Origin: Verrucomicrobiota bacterium
Lineage (GTDB): Bacteria > Verrucomicrobiota > Verrucomicrobiia > Limisphaerales > UBA1100
NCBI GenBank assembly: GCA_028872645.1
Contig: JAPKDK010000020.1
Coordinates: forward strand, 1-21,387
Reading direction: 5' to 3'
Length of the DNA stretch: 21,387 bases
This document shows, piece by piece, positions 1 to 7,052 of the stretch (positions within the stretch are counted from its first letter, which is position 1; each line of letters opens with the position of its first letter). A program made the position numbers and the translations under genes. The notes under the pieces were generated by a model. The model worked only from the letters and a program-made list of their open reading frames with translations, did not search any database and had not been told where the DNA came from.

Positions 1-2033
1 GCTTCATCCAGTCGCCCTTCCCAGTTCGATTCGTTATCATTGCGGCCACCGAGGTGGAGAGTCTCCACGGGGAGCAGCGCTTTGGCTTGGGCTTCGATTT
101 GCAGTTGGCCGTCGAGATACACTTGCACCGTTTCGCCGTCGCGCACGAGTACTGCGTGGTGCCATTGCCAGCGGGTGGCGGGGGTTTTGCCAGTGAGGGT
201 TTGAGTGCCGTTTTGGAATATGAGTTGGCCTTTGGCGTTGAGGCCGAGGTGTTCGCCCGTTTGGCGGGCGTGATTGCGGCCGCGGCTGAACATCCAACCG
301 AGCACGGCGCGGGAATCGTTGGGCATGCCATTCCAAAACCAAAGCGACACACTGTAACGCGGCCCAAGCTTGGGGACGCGCGCCTGCATTCGCTCGCCAA
401 CGAAATGGGCGGCGCGGTTGACTTGGCCGGGCGTGAATTTTTCTGAATGCGGCCCGGCGAGGTAATAGGCTACTTGCGTTTCGTAAATGCCATCGTGCCG
501 GTTCATTTCATCCACCGCGCGCGGGCCGTTGAATTCATCCATGCGCCACCACGCGATGGGCTTGGCGGCGGCGATGGCCTTGGCGGCGGGACCGCGCGTG
601 GCGGTTGGTATGCGGCGCGGTTTGCCGGAAACTTTCTCGAGCAGTTGCAGGCACGCCTCGGCGATGCGCGGCTCGGCGGAGGGCTCAAGGCCGGCAGTGC
701 GCGCAGCCCATGTGTTGTAGCCGCCGAGGACGTGTTGCTCAGGCGGAGGGATGTAGCCCTCGGAGCCGTTGGCGAGGTCGAAGGTGATGGTCGTTGCGAG
801 CGGGCTTTGGGCTTTTTGTTTGAGGCCTGTGAGCGCGTAGACTTCATTGGGAATACCGGTGATGCCAATATCGCCAATGCGGATGGCTTGCAAGATCAGC
901 TCGGCCTCGGGGCGTTCGTGCAGGAAGATTTGTTCGCGCGCGTAAATTTCCTCCTGTGTCTTGGGCAGTCCCTCGGTCTTGGCGACGATGCGTTGCGCCC
1001 ATTCGAGCATCTGCTTGTTGGGCGCGCGAAATTTCAGTAACAGCTTGGCTTCGGCCATTGCGAGCGTGGCATTACGGTTATATTTGATTTTGTCGTACGC
1101 GGTCATCGCCTTCTTCACGAGGGCGGCGGTGTAATCTTCAATCTTTGGATTGGCAAGCGGTCGCTTTGTATAATCGCGCCGCCAAATATCGCCGCTGCAG
1201 CCGTGGCCAATCGCGCTGACAAACGGCGGATGCAGCGTTTCGTTTTTTTTGTTGTTCGGCGGCGTGAGTTGCAACGTCATCATATCATTGAACAGCCCAA
1301 AGTAATCCGCGTTGAGCCCTTTTACGCCGCTGAAGTAGTGCATCGAAAAATTACTGAGCACGGCAATCGGCCGACCCTTGAGCGATTGAAAACTGATGAG
1401 CGAAAAGTCGGGGTCTTCCGGGCCGCTCTCGCCGGTGACGTTGTCCCAATTACTGCCCGCGTGCATGGTGGCTCGCACGGTGGGATTCCCAAAGGGATCG
1501 TTGCTGATTTGGCTCGGCCGCTTGATCCAACGCCGCAACGCCGTGAACTCATTCGCATCAAACACCGCCGCACCCACCTGCGCTGGTTCCAGATTTTTCT
1601 TCGCGCCGTCAATCGCCTCCACAATCTTGCGCTTCAGCAGCAACGGATAACGCGGATCCACATTCGTGCCGAGGCACCCCATGCTCGCCGGCGCCGAGTG
1701 CGTGTGTGTGGCACTGATAAACATGCGGTCCGTGCGAATGCCGGTCTTCTTGCTTGCGGCTGCTTTGGCCTCATCCAAAAACGCGCGCGACATCATGCAG
1801 CTATCCACCACCACAATGGCCAGCTGCGTTTTGGCATCATCCAGCACAATGGCCCGCACCTTGATGCGTGAGCCCACTTCCTCCAGTTCGCGCTGGCGCA
1901 TGCCGCCATTGACATGAACCGGCAACACCGTTGGCGTGGCATCAACCACCCGCGCCCCCGCGCGCAAAGCGGCTTGGGCTGGATTGGCGATGAGGAGGAG
2001 GGGAATGACAAGAAATGCGCGGAGTATTTTCAT
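1..2033 (-). CDS. Neutral/alkaline ceramidase-like hydrolase with C-terminal LamG domain, 3' end cut by window
   Basis: The frame is open from ATG at 2033 to the left edge, giving 677 codons without a stop. Residues 1 to about 21 form a Sec signal peptide (MKILRAFLVI, then PLLLIA and AQA). The body matches the neutral/alkaline non-lysosomal ceramidase N-terminal family: an ATHTHSAP segment supplies the zinc-type histidines H110 and H112, and GHGCSGD places the candidate nucleophile at S280, near the position used in characterised bacterial ceramidases. From about residue 490 a second domain begins (AWWRMDEFNG, later SVSLWFWNG and VQVYLDGQL), typical of LamG/concanavalin-like carbohydrate-binding folds; it is truncated at the edge. 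The family name does not prove ceramide as substrate, because environmental homologues are mostly untested; the added LamG domain would fit a glycan or glycolipid target. Upstream lies a divergent intergenic region; only a weak promoter match (TTGCGC, 17 bp, TTTCAT) is visible for this gene. Confidence 0.9.
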   Translation of the reverse strand, partial: MKILRAFLVIPLLLIANPAQAALRAGARVVDATPTVLPVHVNGGMRQRELEEVGSRIKVRAIVLDDAKTQLAIVVVDSCMMSRAFLDEAKAAASKKTGIRTDRMFISATHTHSAPASMGCLGTNVDPRYPLLLKRKIVEAIDGAKKNLEPAQVGAAVFDANEFTALRRWIKRPSQISNDPFGNPTVRATMHAGSNWDNVTGESGPEDPDFSLISFQSLKGRPIAVLSNFSMHYFSGVKGLNADYFGLFNDMMTLQLTPPNNKKNETLHPPFVSAIGHGCSGDIWRRDYTKRPLANPKIEDYTAALVKKAMTAYDKIKYNRNATLAMAEAKLLLKFRAPNKQMLEWAQRIVAKTEGLPKTQEEIYAREQIFLHERPEAELILQAIRIGDIGITGIPNEVYALTGLKQKAQSPLATTITFDLANGSEGYIPPPEQHVLGGYNTWAARTAGLEPSAEPRIAEACLQLLEKVSGKPRRIPTATRGPAAKAIAAAKPIAWWRMDEFNGPRAVDEMNRHDGIYETQVAYYLAGPHSEKFTPGQVNRAAHFVGERMQARVPKLGPRYSVSLWFWNGMPNDSRAVLGWMFSRGRNHARQTGEHLGLNAKGQLIFQNGTQTLTGKTPATRWQWHHAVLVRDGETVQVYLDGQLQIEAQAKALLPVETLHLGGRNDNESNWEGRLDE

Positions 2034-2085
2034 GGTGTGCAGCGATGAAACCGCGCCGCCGCCTTTTGCGCAACCGTAAATCAGG

Positions 2086-2114
2086 TTGTCTCTTTTCAGC
2101 GGCGGGGATATGGT
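2086..2114 (+). promoter_or_regulatory. Putative leaderless sigma70-type promoter for the LamG-like gene
   Basis: TTGTCT (2086-2091), a 17-bp spacer and TATGGT (2109-2114) are followed by 7 nt and then ATG at 2122. Transcription would start at or within a base or two of that ATG. No usable Shine-Dalgarno sequence precedes it at normal spacing. The geometry is the same as at five other genes in the window. It was found by eye and has not been tested. Confidence 0.55.
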
Positions 2115-2121
2115 GTCGGCA

Positions 2122-2865
2122 ATGAATCCCCCACTCATGGTGTTGTTGGCTTTGTGTTTATGTTCACCTTTGGCGGGTGCGGAGGGGAAAGCGCTACTGC
2201 CCAAAGGCATTCCTGCCGGCTACAAGCTGGTGTACTCCCAAGATTTTGAGGGCAATGAGGCTAAAGAGAAAAATCGTTTTTGGTTCACCACCCCTGGCAA
2301 TTGGAAAGTGCCCGCTGTGAGAGGCAAGAGCTTTATCGAGTTCAAGACCAAACCAAGCAAGTACAAGTACAAGGTGCGCTCCCCCCTGACCATTGGCCTA
2401 ATCCGGGACGTGGAGGTGAAGGACTTCGTGCTCGAGGCCGAGCTTCAGCAAACGGGTAAGGAATACGGCCACCGGGATATGTGCGTCTTCTACGGTTTTA
2501 AGGATCGCTCCCACTTCTACTACACGCATATTGCCAGCGTGACCGACCCTCACGCCCACAATTGTTTTATTGTGAACGACAAGCCCCGGATTAAGATTTC
2601 CCATGAAACCACCAAGGGACACAAGTGGAGTGCCAAGGACTGGCACCGGGTCCGCCTCGTTCGCGAACATGCTTCAGGCAAGATCGAGGTTTATGTCAAC
2701 GACATGGAGAAGCCCATCATGCGGGCCACCGACAAGACCTTCGACTGGGGCCGCATCGGCTTTGGCAGTTTCGATGACGCGGGCAGGGTTCGGAATGTCC
2801 GCCTCTATGCCCCGGAATCCCGCAAAAGCAAGGCCGGCGATCCTTTCGTTGAGGGTCGTAAATGA
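2122..2865 (+). CDS. Secreted LamG-like/DUF1080-like carbohydrate-fold protein
   Basis: A 247-residue protein. Residues 1-20 are a Sec signal peptide (MNPPLMVLLALCLC, then PLAGA). The mature part opens with YKLVYSQDFEG, continues with VKDFVLEAELQQTG and DMCVFYGFKDRSHFYY, and ends with KIEVYVNDMEKP and WGRIGFGSFDDAG. These are the strand patterns of the LamG/DUF1080 (3-keto-disaccharide hydrolase-like) beta-sandwich. No catalytic residue can be assigned, so it could be a binding protein or an enzyme. In-frame ATGs also occur at 2086 and 2110, but 2122 is preferred: it begins the signal peptide directly and lies 7 nt downstream of a good -10 element. The ATG at 2086 falls on the -35 and the one at 2110 inside the -10. 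The gene is divergent from the ceramidase-LamG gene and convergent with the sulfatase, 53 bp away. Confidence 0.88.
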   Translation: MNPPLMVLLALCLCSPLAGAEGKALLPKGIPAGYKLVYSQDFEGNEAKEKNRFWFTTPGNWKVPAVRGKSFIEFKTKPSKYKYKVRSPLTIGLIRDVEVKDFVLEAELQQTGKEYGHRDMCVFYGFKDRSHFYYTHIASVTDPHAHNCFIVNDKPRIKISHETTKGHKWSAKDWHRVRLVREHASGKIEVYVNDMEKPIMRATDKTFDWGRIGFGSFDDAGRVRNVRLYAPESRKSKAGDPFVEGRK

Positions 2866-2918
2866 AACCAACCCTCATGGCTTTGTTTTTTGCCTGCCTT
2901 TGGCGGAGAAGGAAAGCC

Positions 2919-4307
2919 TCACTTCTTCTTGCGTGGTTTTTTCTTCTGGGCCGCTTTTTCCTTGGCCGGAAAATACTTGGACTCTGTGCGTGCGGTGGCC
3001 AAGAAGGCCGCCATTTTGCGCACCACCTCAGGATGCTTCGCCGCAACATTGTTTTTTTCGCCTCTGTCGGTTTTCAGGTCGTAAAGCGCGAGAGGCGCCT
3101 TGGTGCCGAAACGGATGCCCTTCCATGATCCCATACGGACCGCTTGCTGGAAGGGAGAGTGGATTTCCCAGTAGTGGGCCTCACGCACCTTTTGTTTTTT
3201 GCCCAGCAAGGTGGGAAGGACCGAGATGCCGTCGAGATGTTTGGGCGCTTGCACGCCGGCGAGTTCGCAGGCGGTGGGAAAAACGTCGCGCATATCCCAG
3301 ACAAAATCGCTGGTTACGCCCGCTTGGATTTTGCCGGGCCAACGCACCGTCATGGCGGCTCGGATGCCGCCCTCATAAAGCTGGCGCTTTACACCTCTGA
3401 GGCCGCCGTTGCTGCCCAGAGGACCCACGAATGGTTTGTTGGGCCCGTTGTCGCTGGTGTAGAACACGATGGTTCGCTCGTCGATCTCCAGTTCCTTGAG
3501 CAGGGCCATCACTTTGCCCACCGAGCGGTCGACTTGGGTGATCATGGATGCGTAGTGGCGAACGGTTTTACCGCCGGGAATGTTTTCGTAGAGGGCGAAG
3601 GCGGGGTCGTCCTCGGGTATGACGTAAGCTCCGTGCGGGGGCGTGTAGGCCAAATAGAGGAAGAACGGCCTGTCCTTGTTTCGCTTGATGAAGGAAAGTG
3701 TTTTCTCCTCCTGAAGATACGGAACGTAGGATGCCTTCTTACCCTTGGCGTTGCCGGGCAGGGGGATCATTTTGCCGCCTTCCCAGATCTCGGTAGGGAA
3801 ATGATTGTGGGCATGCACTTGGTCGAGATACCCGTACCAGTAGTCGAAGCCCTGCTTCTCCGGAACGCCGCTTGAACCGGGATTGCCGAGGCCCCACTTG
3901 CCGATGCCGCCGGTAACATAACCCGCCTTCTTCATGACTTCGGCCACGGTCAAGTCCTCGTCACGCAGAAAAACCAGTGGTCGACCGTTCTTGGCCGACA
4001 ATTCGTCCTGCAGGGCCTTGGCGGTGTTGTCGCGGCGACGGCAATGGCCGGTGTGCAGTCCGGTCATCAGCACGCAGCGGGTGGGGGCGCAGACAGCAGA
4101 ACCCGAGTAATGCTGGGTGAACTTCATGCCCTCGCGACACATCTTATCGAAGGTCGGCGTCTTGACATGTTTGGAACCGAAGGCGCCGAAGTCGCCATAG
4201 CCGGCGTCGTCCAACATGACGTAGATGATGTTCGGCTTGTCGGCGGCGACCAAGCTGACGGGCCCCACCAACACCACCGCAGCTAATATCAAAAGGAAGT
4301 ATCGCAT
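2919..4307 (-). CDS. Secreted formylglycine-dependent sulfatase (arylsulfatase A-like)
   Basis: A 462-residue enzyme of the sulfatase family, expected to hydrolyse sulfate esters outside the cytoplasm. After the signal peptide (MRYFLLILAAVVLVG, cleavage near residue 22), KPNIIYVMLDDAGYGD supplies the metal-binding D33/D34. CAPTR at 73-77 is the CxPxR signature whose cysteine is converted to formylglycine, followed by the usual MTGLHTGH. YTSDNGP supplies the distal metal-site Asp-Asn, and YTPPHGAYV is also family-typical. The C-terminus is a lysine-rich tail (KKKPRKKK). The substrate cannot be read from the sequence. The frame extends upstream to 4385, but ATG 4307 is chosen because it starts the signal peptide, lies 7 nt after a -10 element, and aligns with the start of the serine hydrolase gene, which shares this upstream region. 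No formylglycine-generating gene is in the window. Confidence 0.95.
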   Translation of the reverse strand: MRYFLLILAAVVLVGPVSLVAADKPNIIYVMLDDAGYGDFGAFGSKHVKTPTFDKMCREGMKFTQHYSGSAVCAPTRCVLMTGLHTGHCRRRDNTAKALQDELSAKNGRPLVFLRDEDLTVAEVMKKAGYVTGGIGKWGLGNPGSSGVPEKQGFDYWYGYLDQVHAHNHFPTEIWEGGKMIPLPGNAKGKKASYVPYLQEEKTLSFIKRNKDRPFFLYLAYTPPHGAYVIPEDDPAFALYENIPGGKTVRHYASMITQVDRSVGKVMALLKELEIDERTIVFYTSDNGPNKPFVGPLGSNGGLRGVKRQLYEGGIRAAMTVRWPGKIQAGVTSDFVWDMRDVFPTACELAGVQAPKHLDGISVLPTLLGKKQKVREAHYWEIHSPFQQAVRMGSWKGIRFGTKAPLALYDLKTDRGEKNNVAAKHPEVVRKMAAFLATARTESKYFPAKEKAAQKKKPRKKK

Positions 4308-4314
4308 GCGCCAC

Positions 4315-4343
4315 ATCCTACGCCTCCCGCCACACCTGCTCAA
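4315..4343 (-). promoter_or_regulatory. Putative leaderless promoter of the sulfatase gene
   Basis: Read on the minus strand, TTGAGC (4343-4338), a 17-bp spacer and TAGGAT (4320-4315) are followed by 7 nt and ATG at 4307. The -35 sits in a 16-nt block (4336-4351) repeated exactly upstream of the serine hydrolase gene (6185-6200). The conserved GGGAGG between the two hexamers looks like a Shine-Dalgarno site but lies inside the promoter spacer. Confidence 0.6.
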
Positions 4344-4379
4344 GGACTTCCACTGGCAACGATGAATGGGGACACTGTT

Positions 4380-4393
4380 CAGCATGAATGCTG
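4380..4393. other. Short perfect inverted repeat downstream of msrB
   Basis: CAGCATGAATGCTG is self-complementary apart from its two central bases. It lies 7 bp beyond the msrB stop codon and upstream of the sulfatase promoter. It could be a small transcript hairpin or a protein-binding dyad; there is no T-tract to support an intrinsic terminator. Confidence 0.3.
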
Positions 4394-4400
4394 GTTGCCT

Positions 4401-4775
4401 CTAGTGACTTCCTTTTACGAATTTCATTGAAAGGGAGTTAACACAGTGTCGAACGTTGGCTGGCGTTTTGTTTTCTCCTGTGAACACGTGACCCAAGTGA
4501 CCTCCGCAATTGCCACACTCAATCTCCGTTCGCATTCCGTCCGGGTCAGGCAGGTGCTTCACGGCGTCCGGTATTTCCTTATCGAACGCTGGCCAGCCAC
4601 AATGGGCGTCGAACTTGTCCTCAGAGCGGTATAGCTGGGCATTGCATCGTCGGCAGGCATAAGTCCCCGCTTCATAAAAGGCGTCGTACTCCCCCGAAAA
4701 GGCCGGCTCCGTTCCCTTGTTTTCGATTATGTAATGTTCCTCTGCCGAAAGTGGATTATGGTTTTGGTCATCCAT
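4401..4775 (-). CDS. msrB: Peptide-methionine (R)-S-oxide reductase MsrB
   Basis: A 124-residue, single-domain MsrB of normal length that reduces methionine-R-sulfoxide in proteins. CRRC (C41, C44) and CGNC (C87, C90) form the structural zinc site. CGWPAF (59-64), GGHLGHVF (91-98) and the catalytic RHCVNS (C111) are all present, and C59 is at the place often used as the recycling cysteine. No signal peptide is visible, so a cytoplasmic location is likely, unlike its exported neighbours. It lies between sulfatase and serine hydrolase genes on the same strand, 93 bp and 235 bp away, so co-transcription is possible but not shown. The upstream sequence has only a weak AGAG Shine-Dalgarno candidate and a poor promoter match (TTCATA, 16 bp, TATTGT). 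Confidence 0.97.
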   Translation of the reverse strand: MDDQNHNPLSAEEHYIIENKGTEPAFSGEYDAFYEAGTYACRRCNAQLYRSEDKFDAHCGWPAFDKEIPDAVKHLPDPDGMRTEIECGNCGGHLGHVFTGENKTPANVRHCVNSLSMKFVKGSH

Positions 4776-5010
4776 GTCGCTCTAGTTGACCCACAATACC
4801 GGTGCGAGTAAAGCTATGAAGATGGTGGGAGGAGGCACTCCCAGCGTCATATGCCTTCTGCCATCCTCCTTAACCGATTGAATTCAGGGAGGCTAAAGGG
4901 CTGTTTGTTTTGCACTTCGGCAACGCCAATTGTGAAATGGGGTCATCTTTTCCTTCTTTGTTTGGATGTCCTCTATTTCAACTTCTAAGCAAGTAATTTA
5001 GGTGTAATGA
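4776..5010. other. Intergenic region between serine hydrolase and msrB
   Basis: 235 bp without a convincing conventional gene. It contains a short minus-strand ORF (4782-4850, 22 codons plus stop) ending 6 bp before the msrB ATG, with hydrophobic sequence PPPTIFIALLAPVLWVN. It also contains a hairpin at 4826-4843 (TGGGAG, six-base loop, CTCCCA) overlapping that ORF. A purine-rich AAGGAGG lies upstream but about 14 nt from the ORF's ATG, which is longer than usual. This could be a leader region, a decayed gene end, or nothing. Confidence 0.3.
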
Positions 5011-6156
5011 CTATTCTACAAATAGCGGGATCAGGTGTTCCAAGATCGCATTCAAGGGCAGGTTGATCTGCTTTTGGTTATGCGCAGTCGCGACGGCGAC
5101 GATGTTTAATTCCGGGAAAGTGGCCATATATTGGCCGCCTGCTCCAATACCACTTATGAAAAAGACGTCTTTGCCGGCTGTCTTTTTCCGACGATTATGG
5201 AAATGGTAGAAATATCCTTCGCCCTTTTTTCTGTCCATAATCAACTTAACATATTCAGCTGATAGCAGTTGTTCGCCGTTGTACTTACCGCCTTGAATGA
5301 TGGCCGCCCCGATTTTCAATAGCGATCGTGAGGTAAAGCTGCTCCCAGCACCACATTTTGGAATCCCGCAGCCTTGATCATCCCAGCAATAGATCGCGCC
5401 GAATTTTCCAGCGACCTCTTTGGCAATGAACTTCTGCACAGTACCCCGGGTTTTAATATCGATGATCATCATGATCAATGACGGGTCTGTACCGGTATAT
5501 TTATACTGCTTGCCCTTGGGAGTTATGGGAGCGGTTTCCTCGAACAACTTCTGGAAATATTTTTGCCTAGGATATTTATTGCCAAGGGTGCGCGTGAAAT
5601 TTTTTTCCGAGAACCTCAAACCGGACTTCATATAGAGAGCATCTCTCAAGGTGATTGTCTCAACGCCGGGCTGGATTTTTGACCGATCAATTTCAGGCAT
5701 CAAGCTGATAACCGGTTTGTCGAGGTCTTCCATTTTCAGCAACCCTACCTGAATGGCCCGTGCCAGGGTGACAGACGTCAGAGTCTTGGTGACGGACATG
5801 GTGTAGTGCGGCGCGTCTACCCGTCCGCGCCGGCTGTACATTTCGAAAAGCAACTTACCGTCTTTCCAGAGCAGAATGCTATCTAAGTTGGAATATTTAC
5901 CCGCCTTATCATCAGCGACCAATGCCTTGATCGCCTTCCTAGTACCCGGTAAATCCAATATGCCTACATCCAACCCGTCATCTAAATCTTGTGGTGAAGT
6001 GCTGAAGTAAGTCTTTGTCAGATCAGGCAGTTTTTTCTGCTCACTATAGGATTGTTTTTTTGGGTCAAGTGCTTTGGGTAATCGGGGCAATTCGCCAGCG
6101 GTCAGGCTTATTGGTCCACACCCCATCACCACAATAATCAAAAAAAATTGCTTCAC
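5011..6156 (-). CDS. Exported serine hydrolase, beta-lactamase class C/CubicO family
   Basis: A 381-residue protein of the serine beta-lactamase/penicillin-binding-like family. The active-site SxxK is SVTK (S121, K124) within APHYTMSVTKTLTSV. The second motif, usually YxN, appears as YTG (220-222) in KYTGTDPSLIM. A C-terminal GIGAGGQYMATFPELNIV is the family's closing strand. Members include esterases, peptidases and lactamase-like enzymes, so the substrate is open. The frame extends to 6279, but GTG 6156 is preferred: it starts a signal-like segment (KQFFLIIVVMGCG), aligns with the sulfatase start, and lies 7 nt after a -10 element. VMGC is an imperfect lipobox, so lipid anchoring at C13 is possible. 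The DNA looks more AT-rich than the 7-16 kb region. Confidence 0.9.
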   Translation of the reverse strand: MKQFFLIIVVMGCGPISLTAGELPRLPKALDPKKQSYSEQKKLPDLTKTYFSTSPQDLDDGLDVGILDLPGTRKAIKALVADDKAGKYSNLDSILLWKDGKLLFEMYSRRGRVDAPHYTMSVTKTLTSVTLARAIQVGLLKMEDLDKPVISLMPEIDRSKIQPGVETITLRDALYMKSGLRFSEKNFTRTLGNKYPRQKYFQKLFEETAPITPKGKQYKYTGTDPSLIMMIIDIKTRGTVQKFIAKEVAGKFGAIYCWDDQGCGIPKCGAGSSFTSRSLLKIGAAIIQGGKYNGEQLLSAEYVKLIMDRKKGEGYFYHFHNRRKKTAGKDVFFISGIGAGGQYMATFPELNIVAVATAHNQKQINLPLNAILEHLIPLFVE

Positions 6157-6163
6157 GGAGGCC

Positions 6164-6192
6164 ACCTTACGCCTCCTCCCTCGTCTGCTCAA
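6164..6192 (-). promoter_or_regulatory. Putative leaderless promoter of the serine hydrolase gene
   Basis: On the minus strand, TTGAGC (6192-6187), a 17-bp spacer and TAAGGT (6169-6164) are followed by 7 nt and GTG at 6156. The -35 hexamer, spacer length and gap to the start are identical to the sulfatase promoter, and GGAGGCGTA is shared across the spacer/-10 junction. Confidence 0.6.
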
Positions 6193-6219
6193 GGACTTCC
6201 TCAAGGGGTGGATTGATGC

Positions 6220-6234
6220 GGCAATGGCATTGCC
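6220..6234. promoter_or_regulatory. Dyad-symmetric operator candidate in the divergent intergenic region
   Basis: GGCAATG, one base, CATTGCC is a perfect 7-bp inverted repeat between the serine hydrolase and thuA-like genes. Its right arm overlaps TTGCCA (6230-6235), the candidate -35 of the thuA-like gene, as a repressor site might. The DNA-binding protein is unknown. Confidence 0.3.
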
Positions 6235-6258
6235 AAGCGCGGCGGGTCGGTGCACACT
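6230..6258 (+). promoter_or_regulatory. Possible promoter of the ThuA-like gene
   Basis: TTGCCA (6230-6235), a 17-bp spacer and CACACT (6253-6258) are followed by 11 nt and ATG 6270. The -10 is weaker (C at its first base) and the leader slightly longer than at the other promoters of the window, so this is a tentative call. Confidence 0.35.
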
Positions 6259-6269
6259 GGTGCTTGACC

Positions 6270-6974
6270 ATGAAAACACGTTTCATTTTTTGGCTTACAT
6301 TGCTTGTGCTCATTTCGTTCGTTGATGCGGCGGCACTCAAGATTCATATCATTTCCGGCGCGAAAGAATATCAGAGCGAAGCCTCAATGAAATCCTTCAG
6401 CGCGTGGATGGAGAAACATTACGACGTGAAGTTTACCGCCTCTTGGGGACACGATGTCATTGAGAAACTGCCGAACCTTGGTGCGCTTAAGAACGCGGAC
6501 GTGATGTTTGTTTTTGCGCGTCGCATGAAACTAGTCGAGCCGCAGATGAAACTCATCCGTGCGCATTGGGAGAAGGGTAAACCCATCGTGGGCGTGCGCA
6601 CTGCAAGTCATGCATTCCAAAAGGCGGATAACGAGATTTTTGATCGCAAGGTAATGGGCGGCAATTACCTCGGGCATTTCAGCAATGAATCGTTGAAGGT
6701 CATCAACGTGGCCAAGGCGCATCCGGTGTTGCGTGACGTGCGGCCATTCGCCTCGAGCAAGCTCTACAAGGCCGGCCCGCTGGCGAAGACGACCACGCTG
6801 CTGCAACAGGGCGACATGGGCAAAGACAAGCAGGGCATCACATGGGTGAACGAGGTGAAAGGCCGCCGCACTTTTTACACCTCCCTCGGTGTACCCGAGG
6901 ATTTCAAAAACGAAAATTTTCGGCAGATGCTCGTGAACGCTATTTTCTGGGCGGCCAAGCGAGATTTGCCTTAG
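6270..6974 (+). CDS. Secreted ThuA-domain protein (trehalose-utilisation/glutamine-amidotransferase-like fold)
   Basis: A 234-residue protein with a Sec signal peptide (MKTRFIFWLTLLVLISF, then VDAA) followed by one ThuA-like domain. Supporting segments are KIHIISGAKEYQSE at the start, DVMFVFARRM in the middle, GKPIVGVRTASHAF at the characteristic turn, and TFYTSLGVPEDFKNENFRQML near the end, the usual closing part of the family. ThuA proteins have a class I glutamine-amidotransferase-like fold and are linked to sugar metabolism, but no defined reaction is assigned here. The frame runs upstream to 6213; ATG 6270 is chosen because it begins the signal peptide. It is divergent from the serine hydrolase and 78 bp upstream of the propeller gene, which has its own promoter. 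Confidence 0.93.
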   Translation: MKTRFIFWLTLLVLISFVDAAALKIHIISGAKEYQSEASMKSFSAWMEKHYDVKFTASWGHDVIEKLPNLGALKNADVMFVFARRMKLVEPQMKLIRAHWEKGKPIVGVRTASHAFQKADNEIFDRKVMGGNYLGHFSNESLKVINVAKAHPVLRDVRPFASSKLYKAGPLAKTTTLLQQGDMGKDKQGITWVNEVKGRRTFYTSLGVPEDFKNENFRQMLVNAIFWAAKRDLP

Positions 6975-7017
6975 CGATAACCCTGAAAATCCATGTTCAA
7001 AGAAGTTCTCCTTCCGG

Positions 7018-7046
7018 TTGACGGGGACGGATGGTGGGCCTAGGCT
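7018..7046 (+). promoter_or_regulatory. Putative leaderless promoter of block A
   Basis: TTGACG (7018-7023), a 17-bp spacer and TAGGCT (7041-7046) are followed by TTGCCG and ATG 7053. This is the best -35 match in the window. The -10 and its extension (TAGGCTTTGCCG) closely match those before the genes at 11642 and 16835. Confidence 0.65.
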
Positions 7047-7052
7047 TTGCCG

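Noticed and set aside
447..1871. Plus-strand open frames (447-1040 and 1203-1871)
   Set aside because: Exact codon-register complements of the ceramidase-LamG gene, which runs off the left edge; the minus-strand frame has a signal peptide and family motifs.
2878..2918. GGCTTT...AAAGCC inverted repeat between convergent genes as a terminator
   Set aside because: Only a 6-bp stem with a long loop, and the T-run lies inside rather than after the stem.
4316..4385. Upstream starts for the sulfatase (ATG 4385, or ATG 4316 with GGGAGG 6 nt before it)
   Set aside because: The GGGAGG sits inside the spacer of a well-formed promoter that aligns with the serine hydrolase promoter, and neither upstream start is conserved in that gene. 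ATG 4307 begins the signal peptide.
4386..4460. Possible integron-like attC or mobile-element end around msrB (GTTAAC and palindromes)
   Set aside because: The bases do not match the attC core pattern, no integrase or transposase gene is present, and there are no flanking direct repeats.
7047..7049. TTG as start codon of the large propeller gene (and similar TTGs at 11636 and 15461)
   Set aside because: ATG follows two codons later in each case and begins the signal peptide; at 7053 and 11642 the ATG also fits the promoter spacing.
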